DNA from: Luidia sarsii
Lineage: Eukaryota > Echinodermata > Asteroidea > Paxillosida > Luidiidae
Direction: 5' to 3'
Assembly (NCBI GenBank): GCA_949987565.1
Contig: OX465113.1
Coordinates: 7,624,551 to 7,688,550, forward strand
Length of the DNA stretch: 64,000 nt
Shown here: positions 1 through 12,500 of the stretch, in pieces
Layout of the letters: each line of letters begins with the position of its first letter
Numbering within the stretch: position 1 is the first letter of the stretch
Position numbers and translations under genes: made by a program
The notes under the pieces: generated by a model
Told to the model about the DNA's origin: nothing
Seen by the model: only the letters and a program-made list of their open reading frames with translations
Databases searched by the model: none

Positions 1-390
1 GTCCAACCCACAGATTTTTTGTAGTGTGAAAAGCCCTAATGTTGCTCACTTCATAGAAGTCCAAGAATTGTATGCATTTACATTGACAATGAACAGCAGA
101 ATCTTAATACAAGGAATGTATGCATCGGAAATATATATATATATATGTATATATATATATTTATATATATATGAGAAGCACTGCCCTTTATTAAATACGG
201 GTTTCACCAAGGATATGTTATATTTCGACTTTCAATATTACAAATGTATATCATAGATATAAAGTAAACAAAACAAATTGTGGTCACTTCAATTGACAGC
301 TTTGAAAATATCTACCTTAAAGTTAGATGACCGGAGGGTTTGATACCAGCAGAACGCTCAAAGAAAAGTGAATCATGTTTATAAACCTAC
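1..390. repeat. Intron with an AT microsatellite
   Basis: Intron sequence downstream of exon w49. A run of alternating A and T interrupted by single G and T bases occupies about 129-172. No exon was recognised in this stretch. Confidence 0.7.
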
Positions 391-590
391 CTGTACACAG
401 CATATGTGTGGTACTCATTCAGATTCAAAATCCTCGATTCAAGCTGGGGGCTCCTTTGGCTTTTATCAATTGAGATATTGAATAGGTCAATGTAAGAGTC
501 CAAAGAAAATTGATACATTGGGTCAATGCGGCCCATATCATTTAGGACAAAGAAGAGAATTGATGCACGCTGGGCACATGGACGGTAACC
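391..590 (-). CDS. DNAH2: DNAH2 exon w49 (AAA6 start), last one in the window
   Basis: Residues 2788-2853. [40 protein letters not shown] and NEYHTYAVY with a split Arg at donor GTAGGT. R..A.R...L.F...D.......YQ.SL is the AAA6 entry. The remaining AAA6 and C-terminal domain, some 700 residues, must lie beyond position 1. Confidence 0.94.
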
Positions 591-3500
591 CTATGGACAA
601 GAACATATAACATAATATCACCTTAGAACTTTTTTGACAATTTTTCAATAGTCAATAATACTACTTCTTATTGTGAATCTTATATTCTATTCCAATATAA
701 AATGTAGACAAGAACAACATTGTCAATCTTTATACAAAGGTATGAATGTGGCATTACTATGCTCAAAAGTCTTATGCATGAGTTCATGTCCTAGTTTCAA
801 CATCATGACAGGTCTTGTTAAACCCCCTTTCAAAGGATTTCTTGAGCACTTATGGAACTTACTTCTCTAGCAGCATCAATCTTGGCCTCAGTCTGTTCAG
901 ACACTTGGAGCTGTTCTCCAACTTCTTCTGATGTCTTCTTGGAGGTTTGGAGAGTATTAACCAACTGTTCATCATCAAGGAGCGATCCTTGAGCTTCATT
1001 CAATAATCTTGGAAGGGACACATCAATGGACCATTCATTCATATTGACATCACCAAAGTCATGAACATTGAAGAAAACGTACAGTAATGACTATTCAATA
1101 TCATAATTACAAACCAGCATTAAAAATATTAGTACATAAAGATCATCTGGACTGTCTGTAAAATAACAATAAAATTCTTGATACAAGTTTAATTAAGTTT
1201 AATATTAATTGCTATTTATGCACTGCAGTCAAATCCAAATGTGATTTTGAATCAAAAGGTGAAGATTTTATTATACTTATGTGTTAATCATATTATACTT
1301 ATGTGTTAATCATTTTCTGTACCTCAATGTACCATTTGATATTCAAATGAATGCACATTGACATATTTTCCAATTAAAACGAAAGGACCATTTTAAAGAG
1401 GTAGAACTAATGTCATTATGGATGACTTTACTGTTCCACTTTCTGCCGTTGATTATATTTCCAATCTGGTGAAAGTGTATTTAGTTATGACATTTTTGAA
1501 AAAGGGGACATACATCTGTAGGCTTTTTAAAGAAGTAACTGTGTCTGAAATTCATGAATATCTAATCAAATGTCAGTGAAGTGGTATTGTGAATGAAAAA
1601 CTGTGTCATTTACTGACCTGAGAATTTCATCTTCAAGTTCAACAAGCTTCTTCTTTCCTGCAGCAATGTTCATGACCAGTGCATCCTTTTGCTCCTCTAG
1701 TTCTGGTCTTTCTTTCCGCACTACAATACCAAGTAATTGTGCTTCCAAGCCTTGCTCCTTGACAGCAAAGTTGGTTATAGTTGTCTTGGTGGATATCTCA
1801 GGTGTATAGTGAGGATTACTTAGCTTTGTTGTGATGTAAAACTTGAAGTCTGGACTGTAGTCTAGTTCCTTGTCACCAAGGCGGATCATGAGCCTGCCAC
1901 CTGAAGAAAACATAGCAAACAGCAAGCAGCAATTCCTTGTCAACACGTTTCTTCAGAGTAACAATTATCACCTATAAACGATAAACCAGTGTATTACTTG
2001 GTGGATTCTTTAAGGATAGATCTATCAGCATGTAAAAACCCTGGCATCCATTAAACATTACATTACTTAAAATACATGCAATGGGCCTTCATTTGAATCT
2101 ACATGTACCATTTCACATTGAGTATAGATGGCTTGGCAGCCTCCGAGATGAAAGTTATGCTACAATTGTCTTAAACAAACCTCGTTTGATGACAGACTTA
2201 TTTAGGATTGGTGAAAGTGACGGATCAAGTTCTTCTTGTACATTCTGTAGCAGAACTGGGAAGCCATATTGAATTGCATTCTCTAGAGTACGCAAGTAGT
2301 CATGTTGCTGAAGATCAATGATCTTCAGATTACGTTTGCCTTCCATATTCTTGATCCATTTTATGGCTTGACCTTGAGGATCCACCATCAGTGGCCATCT
2401 GACAAAAAATGAATTCACTATAAATAAGTTTCATGCAATCAAATAATCACTAAATAAACATAAAGTACATGAAAGCTTAACATTAAATGGGGTCTAATAA
2501 CAGATATAAAAGGTACAGGTCAAAACAATTGTTACATTTCCAAAAAAATGAATGGCGAATTTGAGACATATGTAACTGCTAAGCTTCTCATAAAACTAGA
2601 GTGACCTACCTGCTACCCCTAGTAACAATGACACCATTTTCAGTTGAAAAGGAGTCAGTGGGTAAGCCTTGAATGTTCCAATCACGCACAGCAGTTGGCT
2701 TGGACAAGAATGTTGCAAAACTGAAATCTGGACTGCATGGCACACCAAGCTTACGAACCTGCGCCATAATAAAATAATACTTTAGTTTTAAAAATGTGAA
2801 ATACCTTATCTTTTTCTGTAAATATATTTGATAGGCTTTCCTTATTTGTTTTTTCCATTAAAACAAATACCAAACTCACATCTGAACATAATTATAAGAA
2901 ACTCACCTCTTTAAGCCATACTTCCTTGACAAGGTGATCTCTATACTCTGATAGAAATGGCCCTGTGTATGACAGGAATGCAGCAGCAATCAGACAATCA
3001 CCAACAAGGAAAACCATGTTCTCCTCTAAATCCTAGAAGCAAAATACAATGAAAACATTTGAATAAAGGTTGCAGTGGCAACAAGGCTTCATAAAGTAAC
3101 ATTGGCAAAATCATTCAACTGGCATATCTACAACAGAAACTTGCAAGAGATTAAGCTTTGAAAGCAAAAAGGATTGTCAGACCCTGTTACATTTTGCAAT
3201 TTCTATGAGTTTGTTTCTAGCGAAGCAGTGCATTTGATTTGTTTTCCCTGGTGCTTTTCTTTGCTATATCCTCGGTAATGCCAAGTGATCACCAATTACT
3301 GATGCAAGAGATCGGATTTTTGAAAACCTATGACGGAAGCACATACTGAGCTGTGAAGATAAACATTTCAATAAAGACTTTCATGCCATGCAGGCCTTTC
3401 ACTGTTCATTTTCCAATTACACCAAGCCTTTGCACTTGGCTGGCAGACGCTCAATCAACAGTCATTCTCGCCCACTCGTGACTGCAACATTTTTCCCGAT

Positions 3501-6500
3501 GTGCCCTACCTTTTTATCCGATCATTTAAAATACTTTCCCAGCCGTGAAAAATGCAGATTCAATTTCCTTTTGATGCAGTTCATTGTAAAAATACATACT
3601 TTAATTTTTTTTTAATATTCCAAAAACAAAATCAAAGAGGGAAGACGGTGAAAAGACGTCACCACTTGCAACACACACGTGGCCTGATTTCTTCCTTCCT
3701 TACTGCATTGCTCTGGTACCTGCCACACAACTGTATTAAAGGCATGTATGCAGCAACATACAAAAGTACAATGTACAAAAGCTAAAAGTACAACCAGCCC
3801 ATTATTTTACAGTACACATTGTGTACATCAAACTGACTCAACAACCAAAATTGCTGCGTGCATTCACTGTTCACCACACTAGAAAAGTCTCTGCCTGCTG
3901 AAATTTGCAAATTATTTCCTCCCATATAAACAATAATTACCTGATAAGATTACTCACTTCCACAATTAACACCATTGAGAACTCAATTTAATCCCTTTTA
4001 ATGCTTTTTAAGGCCTTAAATTTTGAAAATTCAATGTAAGACTTAACACTTTTAAAGACCTGCAGACACCCTGATACTCGTGTCTTCCAGTTCCACAGTG
4101 CGGCGGTTTCACGTCCCCATCAGTTCATATAGTAATATCAGGGTGCCCTCTCTTATCCGATTCAATGACAAGCAGAATGAAAACCACAAAATGTCATTGG
4201 AAATGACTTGTGCGAGTGACAAAGTAATGTGCTAGTAAGATATTAAAGGGAAAAAACTAATAAAACTACATTAAGTGCAAGTACAACCAAAAGAAATTTG
4301 AAATCCATATCCCATGATATTTATATTTTTTGAAAACTTTTAGACATTAATTCAGTATCGTTTTGGCGCCCTCTCTTGCCTGATTTAAGAAAAGCAAAAC
4401 AAAATGTCATATGGCACAATTTGTGCAAATGACCGACTTGCTTGTATGGGCCTCTCATTGAAGTTTCCATCATGTCCTGATTGAGGTCATCAGATATACT
4501 TTCAATCTTCATTTATTGCTTTTATTCACAAGAATTTGTAACATACAACTATCAACGTCGCCTCTACATAACAAATGGGGATAACTTCGCTGATGGTTTT
4601 AAAGAGGTTCTGGTTATAACAACAGAATCATGAAAATCTGGCAGACCTCTTTATAATGAGAGTTGACTGTAATTAGAAATGCTTCATACCTTGACATTTT
4701 CTTCCCAGCGATCTCTCTCACCAGCTAAACCTGACACCAGCTTGCCAGCCCTCTCTAGTTTGATTTCCATTAGTTCTGCTTTGATTCGTAGCTGCTCTTT
4801 CTCAGCCAACTTCTCATCATACTGCTTCTTAAGCATTTCCATTCTATCTGTCACCTAACATTGAAAAAGTTCAATTAACATATTAACTTCAATTAACTTC
4901 ATGGCAAGTATGATCAGCTGTTGTTTTAATATAGTAATAAAATAATAATAATAATAACGGGCATTTATAGAGCGGTGGTATCCATCTCAAGAGACGCTCA
5001 TGGCGCAGTACAAGAAAAACAGTAAAGAAAAAAAAAATTATTAAGATCAATTATAACTTAAAGTGATATACAAAAATGTTGCAAACTGCTTACTGACTAA
5101 AAATACAAAAATGCAAATCTCAATCAATTATAAATATTAACAAAGAGGTGGTGTTTAAAGGCTTATTTGAACTCAGATATTGAATTAATGGAACGAATAT
5201 TGAGCGGCATGGGAATTCCAGAGACGGGGAACGGCATTAGGAAAAGTATGTCCATTATCAAATTGGTATCGGGGTAAGATTAAACATCTGGACTTCTCTC
5301 ATCAAATTAGAAAATTTCCACTATTACTTAGTGGTGGGATAGTCTAACTAGACAAATCTAGCCACATGTACCAACCTCTTTGAGCTTTGCTTTAGCATCT
5401 GCCAATATTGCTTGTTTCTCAGCAAGCATAGACGTGGCATTGTTAAGCCGTTGTTTCTTAGGCTCAACAACTCTAAAAATACGGCCATAAACATCCATGG
5501 CTCGTACCCACAGACAAAGGGAACGTGCTGCAAATGACACACGTCCAATTATATCTGCTTGAAAGTCAGGCTGTGCACAGTACTGTCCAATACGCTTCAA
5601 GACACGGTCTGACATGTTGTCTTTGTCAAACTCTATCAGCTCTTTAATGAAATTCTGGTTACCTATAATCAAAAGAAATTGAAAGAAGTTGAAAGCTGAA
5701 CCACAAATTTAAAAAACACACTATTTTATGTGACTTTCATCTTAAAGGTAACCCAAAATCTTGAAAAATTTAAAGAAAAAAAAAATTGGCAAAGAAAACT
5801 TTTACTGGACCAGGACTTGGAACACGAGACCTCTGGATTAACATACCAGTGCTCTTCCATCTAGGCTATCCAGGGATGGGGGTGCCAGTCAGATGCAATT
5901 CAACCATTTAACTGCTGTATATCTTCAGAGATCACACTCCCACTTTCATTCAGATGCAAACAATTATTGTAAACCTGGCTATGGCAGTGCTCTTCCATCT
6001 AGGCTGTCCAGCCCTTAGATGGTGACCTCCCAAATAGTCAACTAGTCTTTGCTGAGATGGGGGTGCCAGTCAGAGGCAATTCAACCATTAACTGCTGTAT
6101 ATCTCCAGAGATCACACCCCCGCTTTCATACAGATGCAAACAATTATTGTAAACCTGGCTATGGCAGCTTGAGGATCACACAAAGTGGGTGCAGCTTTTT
6201 CAATTCAAGTCAAACATTAAGTATCATACATATTTGCCACAAAATGAAATAACCTGAATATATTAAGATATAACATGGTACATGTAAAATGAAAAATGTT
6301 TTTCTATTTACCCAACTGCCTTTTTGCTTCAGCCCAAGTGGGTTCTGCACCTTTCAGGATCATAACAGCTTCCATTACTTTCTCAACAAGTGCTGGAGGT
6401 CGGCCATATGATTTGATCTCTCCAATATCTTTCTTGTTAAGAGATTCCAAAGCCTAGAAGTTGCAAAATGAAGAGGTTTCCAATTAATATAAGAATTAAG

Positions 6501-9500
6501 GTGATATACAAAAATGTTGCAAACTGCTTACTGACTAGAATAACCAAAATGCACTTACAGCCAGGCCCTCAGATTGAGGCGCATATGTTCCAATGAGTCT
6601 GACTTTCGCCGCCATACACGTGTATTGGCCAGTAACTTGGTTGCTAGAGGCTATAGTTCTCGCCAAGTGAAGAACTCCATTGCTAAAGTCTATTCCATTC
6701 CCAGAAGTTCGGCACTCAAACAAAAGCCACCAGGTCCCAAGGACAATCCCAAGGTTCCCTTAGTTACTTCCTACTACCCTTCTCTTCCTCCTCTCAGGAA
6801 GATAACTAAGGAAACCACCATATTCTCCACACTTCAGATCGTCTGGCTGATGCCATTCCAAATTCACCTGTTTTGGCTTTCAGGCGCCCCCGTAACCTGC
6901 GTGACTTTATTGTCCGAGCAGAGGTTCCCCCTTTGGACTCTTCACCTCCCACTAAATTTGGTACATTTAAGTGTACCTCGAAATGCATTGTTTGCAAGAC
7001 ACATGTCAAGGAAATAGACTCTTTCAATGGACATTCTTCTGGAACTACCCACACGACCTATGGCTCTATCACGTGCACTACCTCAAACATCGTATACCTC
7101 ATCTCATGTAGAGTTTGTAATGTTCAGTATGTTGGCGAGACCAAAAACACCCTCAAAAAACGTATCTATGGCCATAGGTCTACAATCAAAACCGGTAAAA
7201 TGGACACCCCTGTTGGGTATCACTTCAATCTCCCTGATCATTCGATATCAGATATGAGTGTACTGGGCACAGAATCCCTTGGTCACCGTAGTAATGCTGT
7301 CCGTCTAAGCCGTGAGAAAATGTGGATGAAGCGTCTTCGGACTATTCAACCACATGATCTCAAGGAGGGTAATGACTAACACCATGCAGCTTTCTGATAA
7401 TCCTTCATTTGTGTTCACTCCTTCACACTTCTCTCTTTGATCTTTCCCCCTCTTCTCACTAATCTCTACCCTACTCCTTGCCCTTTCCTTTGATCTCACC
7501 CAACCAGCTTTACTCTTTGTCCTTTGTTTCTCATCCGTGTCCTATTCCCTCTCTTCCCCCTTCCTTCGTGTACATGTATCTGTGTTGTCCTTGTCACTCT
7601 GCCTTTGAGAAAGGTCCTGCTAGGATCGAAACGTCAGGCCCACTAAATTTTAAGATTAATATAAGAATTGTTTTATTTCATGGTCTGTCTTTAATATACC
7701 AAAAATATATCTTCGTATGCTGGCCTTTCCAAGTCCCTTATATTTCCATTAGTATTCTGAGTGAGCTTAATACCTTGACAGCCTCCTCTAGTGCAGGTAA
7801 TGCTTCTGCTAGATCCTGTTGTGCGGCATCTGCCATTGCTTGGCATCGCACCTCTTCCTCTCCGATCTTTTCACTACGAGCTTGAACACTCTAAATAAAA
7901 GTACATAACTCAAATAATGAGAACATCATACAACCTTAACAGTTCAGGGAGGCATGGTAGCAATGTGCCACTTCTCTATCTGTTTTTGCCCTTGTCATTT
8001 AGCCTTTGTGAAAGTTCCTGTGAGGATGAAAACTTAACCACTTAACGCCGGGACCTCTGAATCCGGAGCTCCATTAGCTTTAATATGCGACGGGGCCCTC
8101 CGAATCCGGGCACCACTATTGTCCACATTCTAAACAAAGATGAATCAGTACAAAGACCCTTTTTGACACTATTTGCCACATGAATTGTGTCGGGTTTTAC
8201 TCTCCTGTACCCATGGTATACCCTTATTGATTTATTTCACAGAAATATATTGTTCCGATTGTTTTATTATAGAAAGGTTTGCGGTGAACACCATGTATCA
8301 GGTCTCTTAAAGGAAGAGGTATGGTTCTGAAAAGAACCTGAGGGTAACTCGACGTTTCGACCAGTATGCTCTGGCCGTCATCAGGAGAAGTTACCCTCAG
8401 GTTCTTTTCAGAACCATACCTCTTCCTTTAAGAGACCTGATACATGCTGTTCACCGCAAACCTTTCTATATTGATTCACCCACCATGCAAAGCCTTATGT
8501 CTCATTTACCGATTGTTTTAGCGAGATTTTAAAATGATGCATCGTTCAAAACCCCCCATATGGCAGTCATTGGCGATGAAAACCCCCCGGCGCAAAGTGG
8601 TTAAGGGCCTCTTGGTGATTAAGATTTGATTTGTGGTTATTTACGGCAGTACCGGTAATCAGATTGCAATATTTTTGTATTGCTTTAATTAATGCTTGCA
8701 CTAAATATATGTTCCTTTGGGTTTCATTCCTAAATATCATTACTGTATATTTGTGATGTTTTTCATCTAAAACGTTTTCTATGAAGTACAGATTCAATTT
8801 ACATTCCCAAATTACATTCTCTAAATAGGAAATGGAATTAATTGGAAAGAGTTGACAAATAAATACCTGCAAGGGCATTCGCTAAAAACGACCAAAAATA
8901 TTATATTTATTTTTAAAGAATTGTTCTATGTATGTACCGGTAACTATATATAGCAATAGGTCATGTAACAAGATAGACATACCTTTTGTTGCTCATCAGC
9001 CTCTCTTTTCTGTTGCACAATTATAACCAAATACTCTTCACATTGCTTCTGGAATTGAGCTACCTTGGTCTTAGCTTCCTCCAATTCCACTGACATGACC
9101 TCAACCTTAGCTCTGGTGTCATCAATTTTGTATAAACCATTCTTCAGTTTGTTGGCAGCATCTCCAAGCTCTTTGCGCTTTTCATACAAAAGACTGATTG
9201 TATGGAAACAGAAAACAAATGCTTGCTGACATACAGATACATAGCTTTTCAAGGTATAAAGAAGTATACTGTCAAGTCTACAGTACCCTGCATAAATAGT
9301 TATACATATAGCTTCCACAATTCCTGGCAAATCTTCATCAATTTTGCACTCAATTGCCCTCTTTTTGTTGCATTTATAGCTGTTCTAAATTTTGGGTTTT
9401 GGGCAAAATTGGCAAAGACTAGTTAACTATTTGGGAAGGCCGCTATCTAAAGGACTGGATAGCTCAGACGATAAGAGCAATGGTACACAAAACCTTTTTC

Positions 9501-12500
9501 AAAACTGTTTCAAAGTTCCCAGTCAGTTTGTCCTATTTGTTTGACTTTGAATGAAAAAAGAAGAAGCTGCATCTATTTTGTTATCCCTGAAATACTATAG
9601 TCAGAGATGTACAGTAGTTAATGGTTGAATGCTTCTGACGGGTGTCTCAACTTCGCTAAAGACTAGTTGACTATTTGACATGCCCAACATTTAAGGGCTG
9701 GATAGCTTTGATGGAAAGAGCACTGGAATGCAAAACCTGATGTTTTTTGGTTAAATTAAGTCCCGGTCCAGTAAAAGTTTTGCCATTTAAAAAACATGTC
9801 ATGTGTTATATGGTCTAGTATCTACAGGCAAAGCAACTGTCATCAACATCTGAGGACCTTGGGACAAAAGGTGAGGTGGGGATTGAAACTGTTGCCAAAG
9901 ACAGAAAACACTTTGTGCTGTGACAGGTTCATTAGTGATTCCAGGTATAAGTTAAATATATAGGATGGATAAATCACCTCAGTTTAATAGGTTTTATGCT
10001 AAAGGCCTAATAAAAGCACCTGGTGTGTACAATGGCTGGATCCTCGGATATAAATTAAAAGGTTAGTGTTTGACAAAAAGTATGGGAGTATATATGTATG
10101 GCATATTAAACCAACTTACACTTTGTATCCAGTAACAAGCTCCAGGTAGTTAGTGGGGGTGACATAATTATGACGCTTCAGCTCAAACAACATCTTTCGA
10201 GAACTCTCAGCTACAGATCTATGCATTGTACAAAAAATCTGAGCCATGTTGCTTTTCATCTGAAAGCAAAAGGTAAAAACATCCAAACTGAATGACAAAT
10301 ACCCTCGAAATTAAACCCTTAAACAGGTAAATGGCATTATTTATTTCATTTAATTTGTTCTTTGAGCAATTTTTTTATTGTGATTGCGACAAAAAATATT
10401 TATGAAACAATGGACACATCACATGCTCATTGTATGATCAGGTAAAACTCTTAGTGTACAGATTGTGCAAGGCAAACCCTCATTCTCACACAACGCTAAC
10501 TGTTCAGCCATGTTTTAATTATTCTCTATTTTGTTTTAATTACCTCATCATTGCCACCTATATCAATGGTTTCTAAATACTTCTCAGCAACTTCAACCAA
10601 AGCATCTTTTGGCCATTCTGTGAACCAGTCAATTGTTGTGCAATTCACAAAGGCTGGATACATACGAATACGGTTTCTGTCAATAGAAAAATGAAAAACA
10701 ACATCCATTACATACATTACATATAACATAATGTTTGCTGTGACACCATGTACGAGAATGTTTCATGAGTGATTGTGGTTCTGAAAAGAACCAGAGGGTT
10801 TCACTCAATGTCGTAGGGGGAGGACATTGGGCAGAGCTGGGGCATACTTTAACCGAACCCCAATACCAGACCAGCATTCTTCCTCCTATAGATGGACAGA
10901 GCACACTGTCCGAAACGTCCAAGTGAAACCCTCCAGTTCTTGCAGAACCACACTCACTCACAAAAGAGATTCTCATACATGTTGTCACTGCAAACCTTAC
11001 TCTTTATTAGTATCAACACCATGCATAGCCTTAAGTCCTATTTAACAATAATGATATAAACATTTGTTGGGTACTCCTCTACTCATAGTGAAAATGTTAG
11101 CCTCTACAAACATAAAGACAATTTAAAAGTAATTCCAAAATCACTTTAGTGTCAATGGATTCTATAAATCTATTAATAATACCATTATTAACATTAGATA
11201 AGTAACAAATATTGCAAGTAATTTGTTCCACTGATATTTCCATAACAATGGACTTCAAATTTCCAGGGATATAATGTGCAAAGGATTATTCTGTGCAGCT
11301 ACATGTATGTCCTTAATATCTATGTTTGGATTGAATTACAAATAGTAAAATGAATTTGTATCATAAAAATGTCACAAATAATTAAACTGGACTTGGACTT
11401 CAACCCAAACCTCTGGTTTAATATACCAGCACTCTTATCATCCAAGTTATCCAGCAATTAGAAGGCATCCTTCCAAAATACCGGTAATCAACAAGTCTTT
11501 GAAGGGGAGGTTGAGTGCTGCTTGCTGGTGCCCCCACCCCGGCAAAGATAATTGACTATTTAGGAGGCCACCATAAAATGCCTGGATACCAGTAGTTCAG
11601 ATGGTAAGCGCGCTGGTACGTTAAACCAGTTCTCAAGTTCAAGTCCTGGTCCAGTCAATGAATTTTCTTAACTTTTTTTTTTTTTTTTCTCCTTCATTTT
11701 CTTTTTGGCCAATTTGTGACACAATTATGCAAAAATAACAGAACAGAAATGGAGGAACCATAATTGATTGTCTTACCTGAATGGATCTCCTACTGGACTC
11801 ATGCAAAGCACAACATGCAGATTGGTTCGTACACGCTCAATGTAATAAGCAAACATGCTCTCTGGAGACTCAGCAATTCCATCTTTCTTGGCATCTGCTA
11901 AAAGTGCATTGCGAACCTGCAGGAAAATCATATCAATATGGCTGGTTATAGCAAGTGTTTCTTTTTCTTGTTCAAACCTCTAATAAAAATATCTGCCCAT
12001 CTGTCAACATTCAACTTAATTTTAAAAATTGGCAAAGAAAACTTTGACTGGACAAGGATTTGAACCTGAAACCTCTGGTTTTGTGTACCAGCACTCTTCC
12101 CATCTAAGCTATCCAGCCCTTGGATGGTGGCTTCCCAAATAGTCAACTAGTCAAACAACTTGAATGTTTGCATGGTGGAAACAATTATTATTAATTGGTT
12201 TACGGTGACACCATGTGTATCATCTCTTTTGAGACTGAGTGTGGCTCTGAAAAGAGCCGGTGACTCAATGTTTCGAGCAGTGTGTACTCTGCTCGTCGTC
12301 AGGAGACTGCTGGATTCCAACTATCATCAGGGGTTTTGTAGGGCTTGGAGGAGCGGTGAAGCGTGGAGTCAAACAACCATTATTGTGGTAAACCTGGCTA
12401 CAGCAGCTCAGGGATCACACAAAGTGGATGCAGCTTTTTCAGGTCAAGTCAAGCAAATCAATGAAAAACATTGATTTGTTTCACATTTAAATGAATGAAT

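Larger units (their letters stand above)
6498..7654 (+). mobile_element. 5'-truncated Penelope-like element with GIY-YIG endonuclease
   Basis: Retroelement relic in intron w40-w41, antisense to DNAH2. The open frame at 6873-7379 reads [17 protein letters not shown] and then [32 protein letters not shown] and [12 protein letters not shown]: the GIY-YIG domain with its Cys pair and Arg, as in the C-terminal part of Penelope polyproteins. The part upstream ([16 protein letters not shown]) is in another frame, so a frameshift lies near 6815. The reverse transcriptase is missing. The 3' tail (7602-7654) holds a hammerhead-like core. Perfect 15-bp target duplications flank it. Confidence 0.88.
8038..8600. 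mobile_element. TTAA-flanked MITE, copy 1, interrupted by a nested insertion
   Basis: Begins CCACTTAACGCCGGGACC and ends CCGGCGCAAAGTGG, so the ends are inverted repeats, with TTAA directly outside both (8034-8037 and 8601-8604). TTAA targets are typical of piggyBac and Kolobok elements. It matches the copy at 28816-29512, including the block near CCGATTGTTT. The segment 8267-8508 is a younger insertion. Non-coding. Confidence 0.75.
12026..12475 (-). mobile_element. tRNA-derived SINE split by a foldback insertion
   Basis: The head (about 12030-12155, minus strand: ACTGGACAAGGATTTGAACC) and the body (about 12368-12465, GTAAACCTGGCTACAGCAGC) are separated by the foldback segment at 12195-12345. 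Order and orientation agree with one original SINE. Confidence 0.6.
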
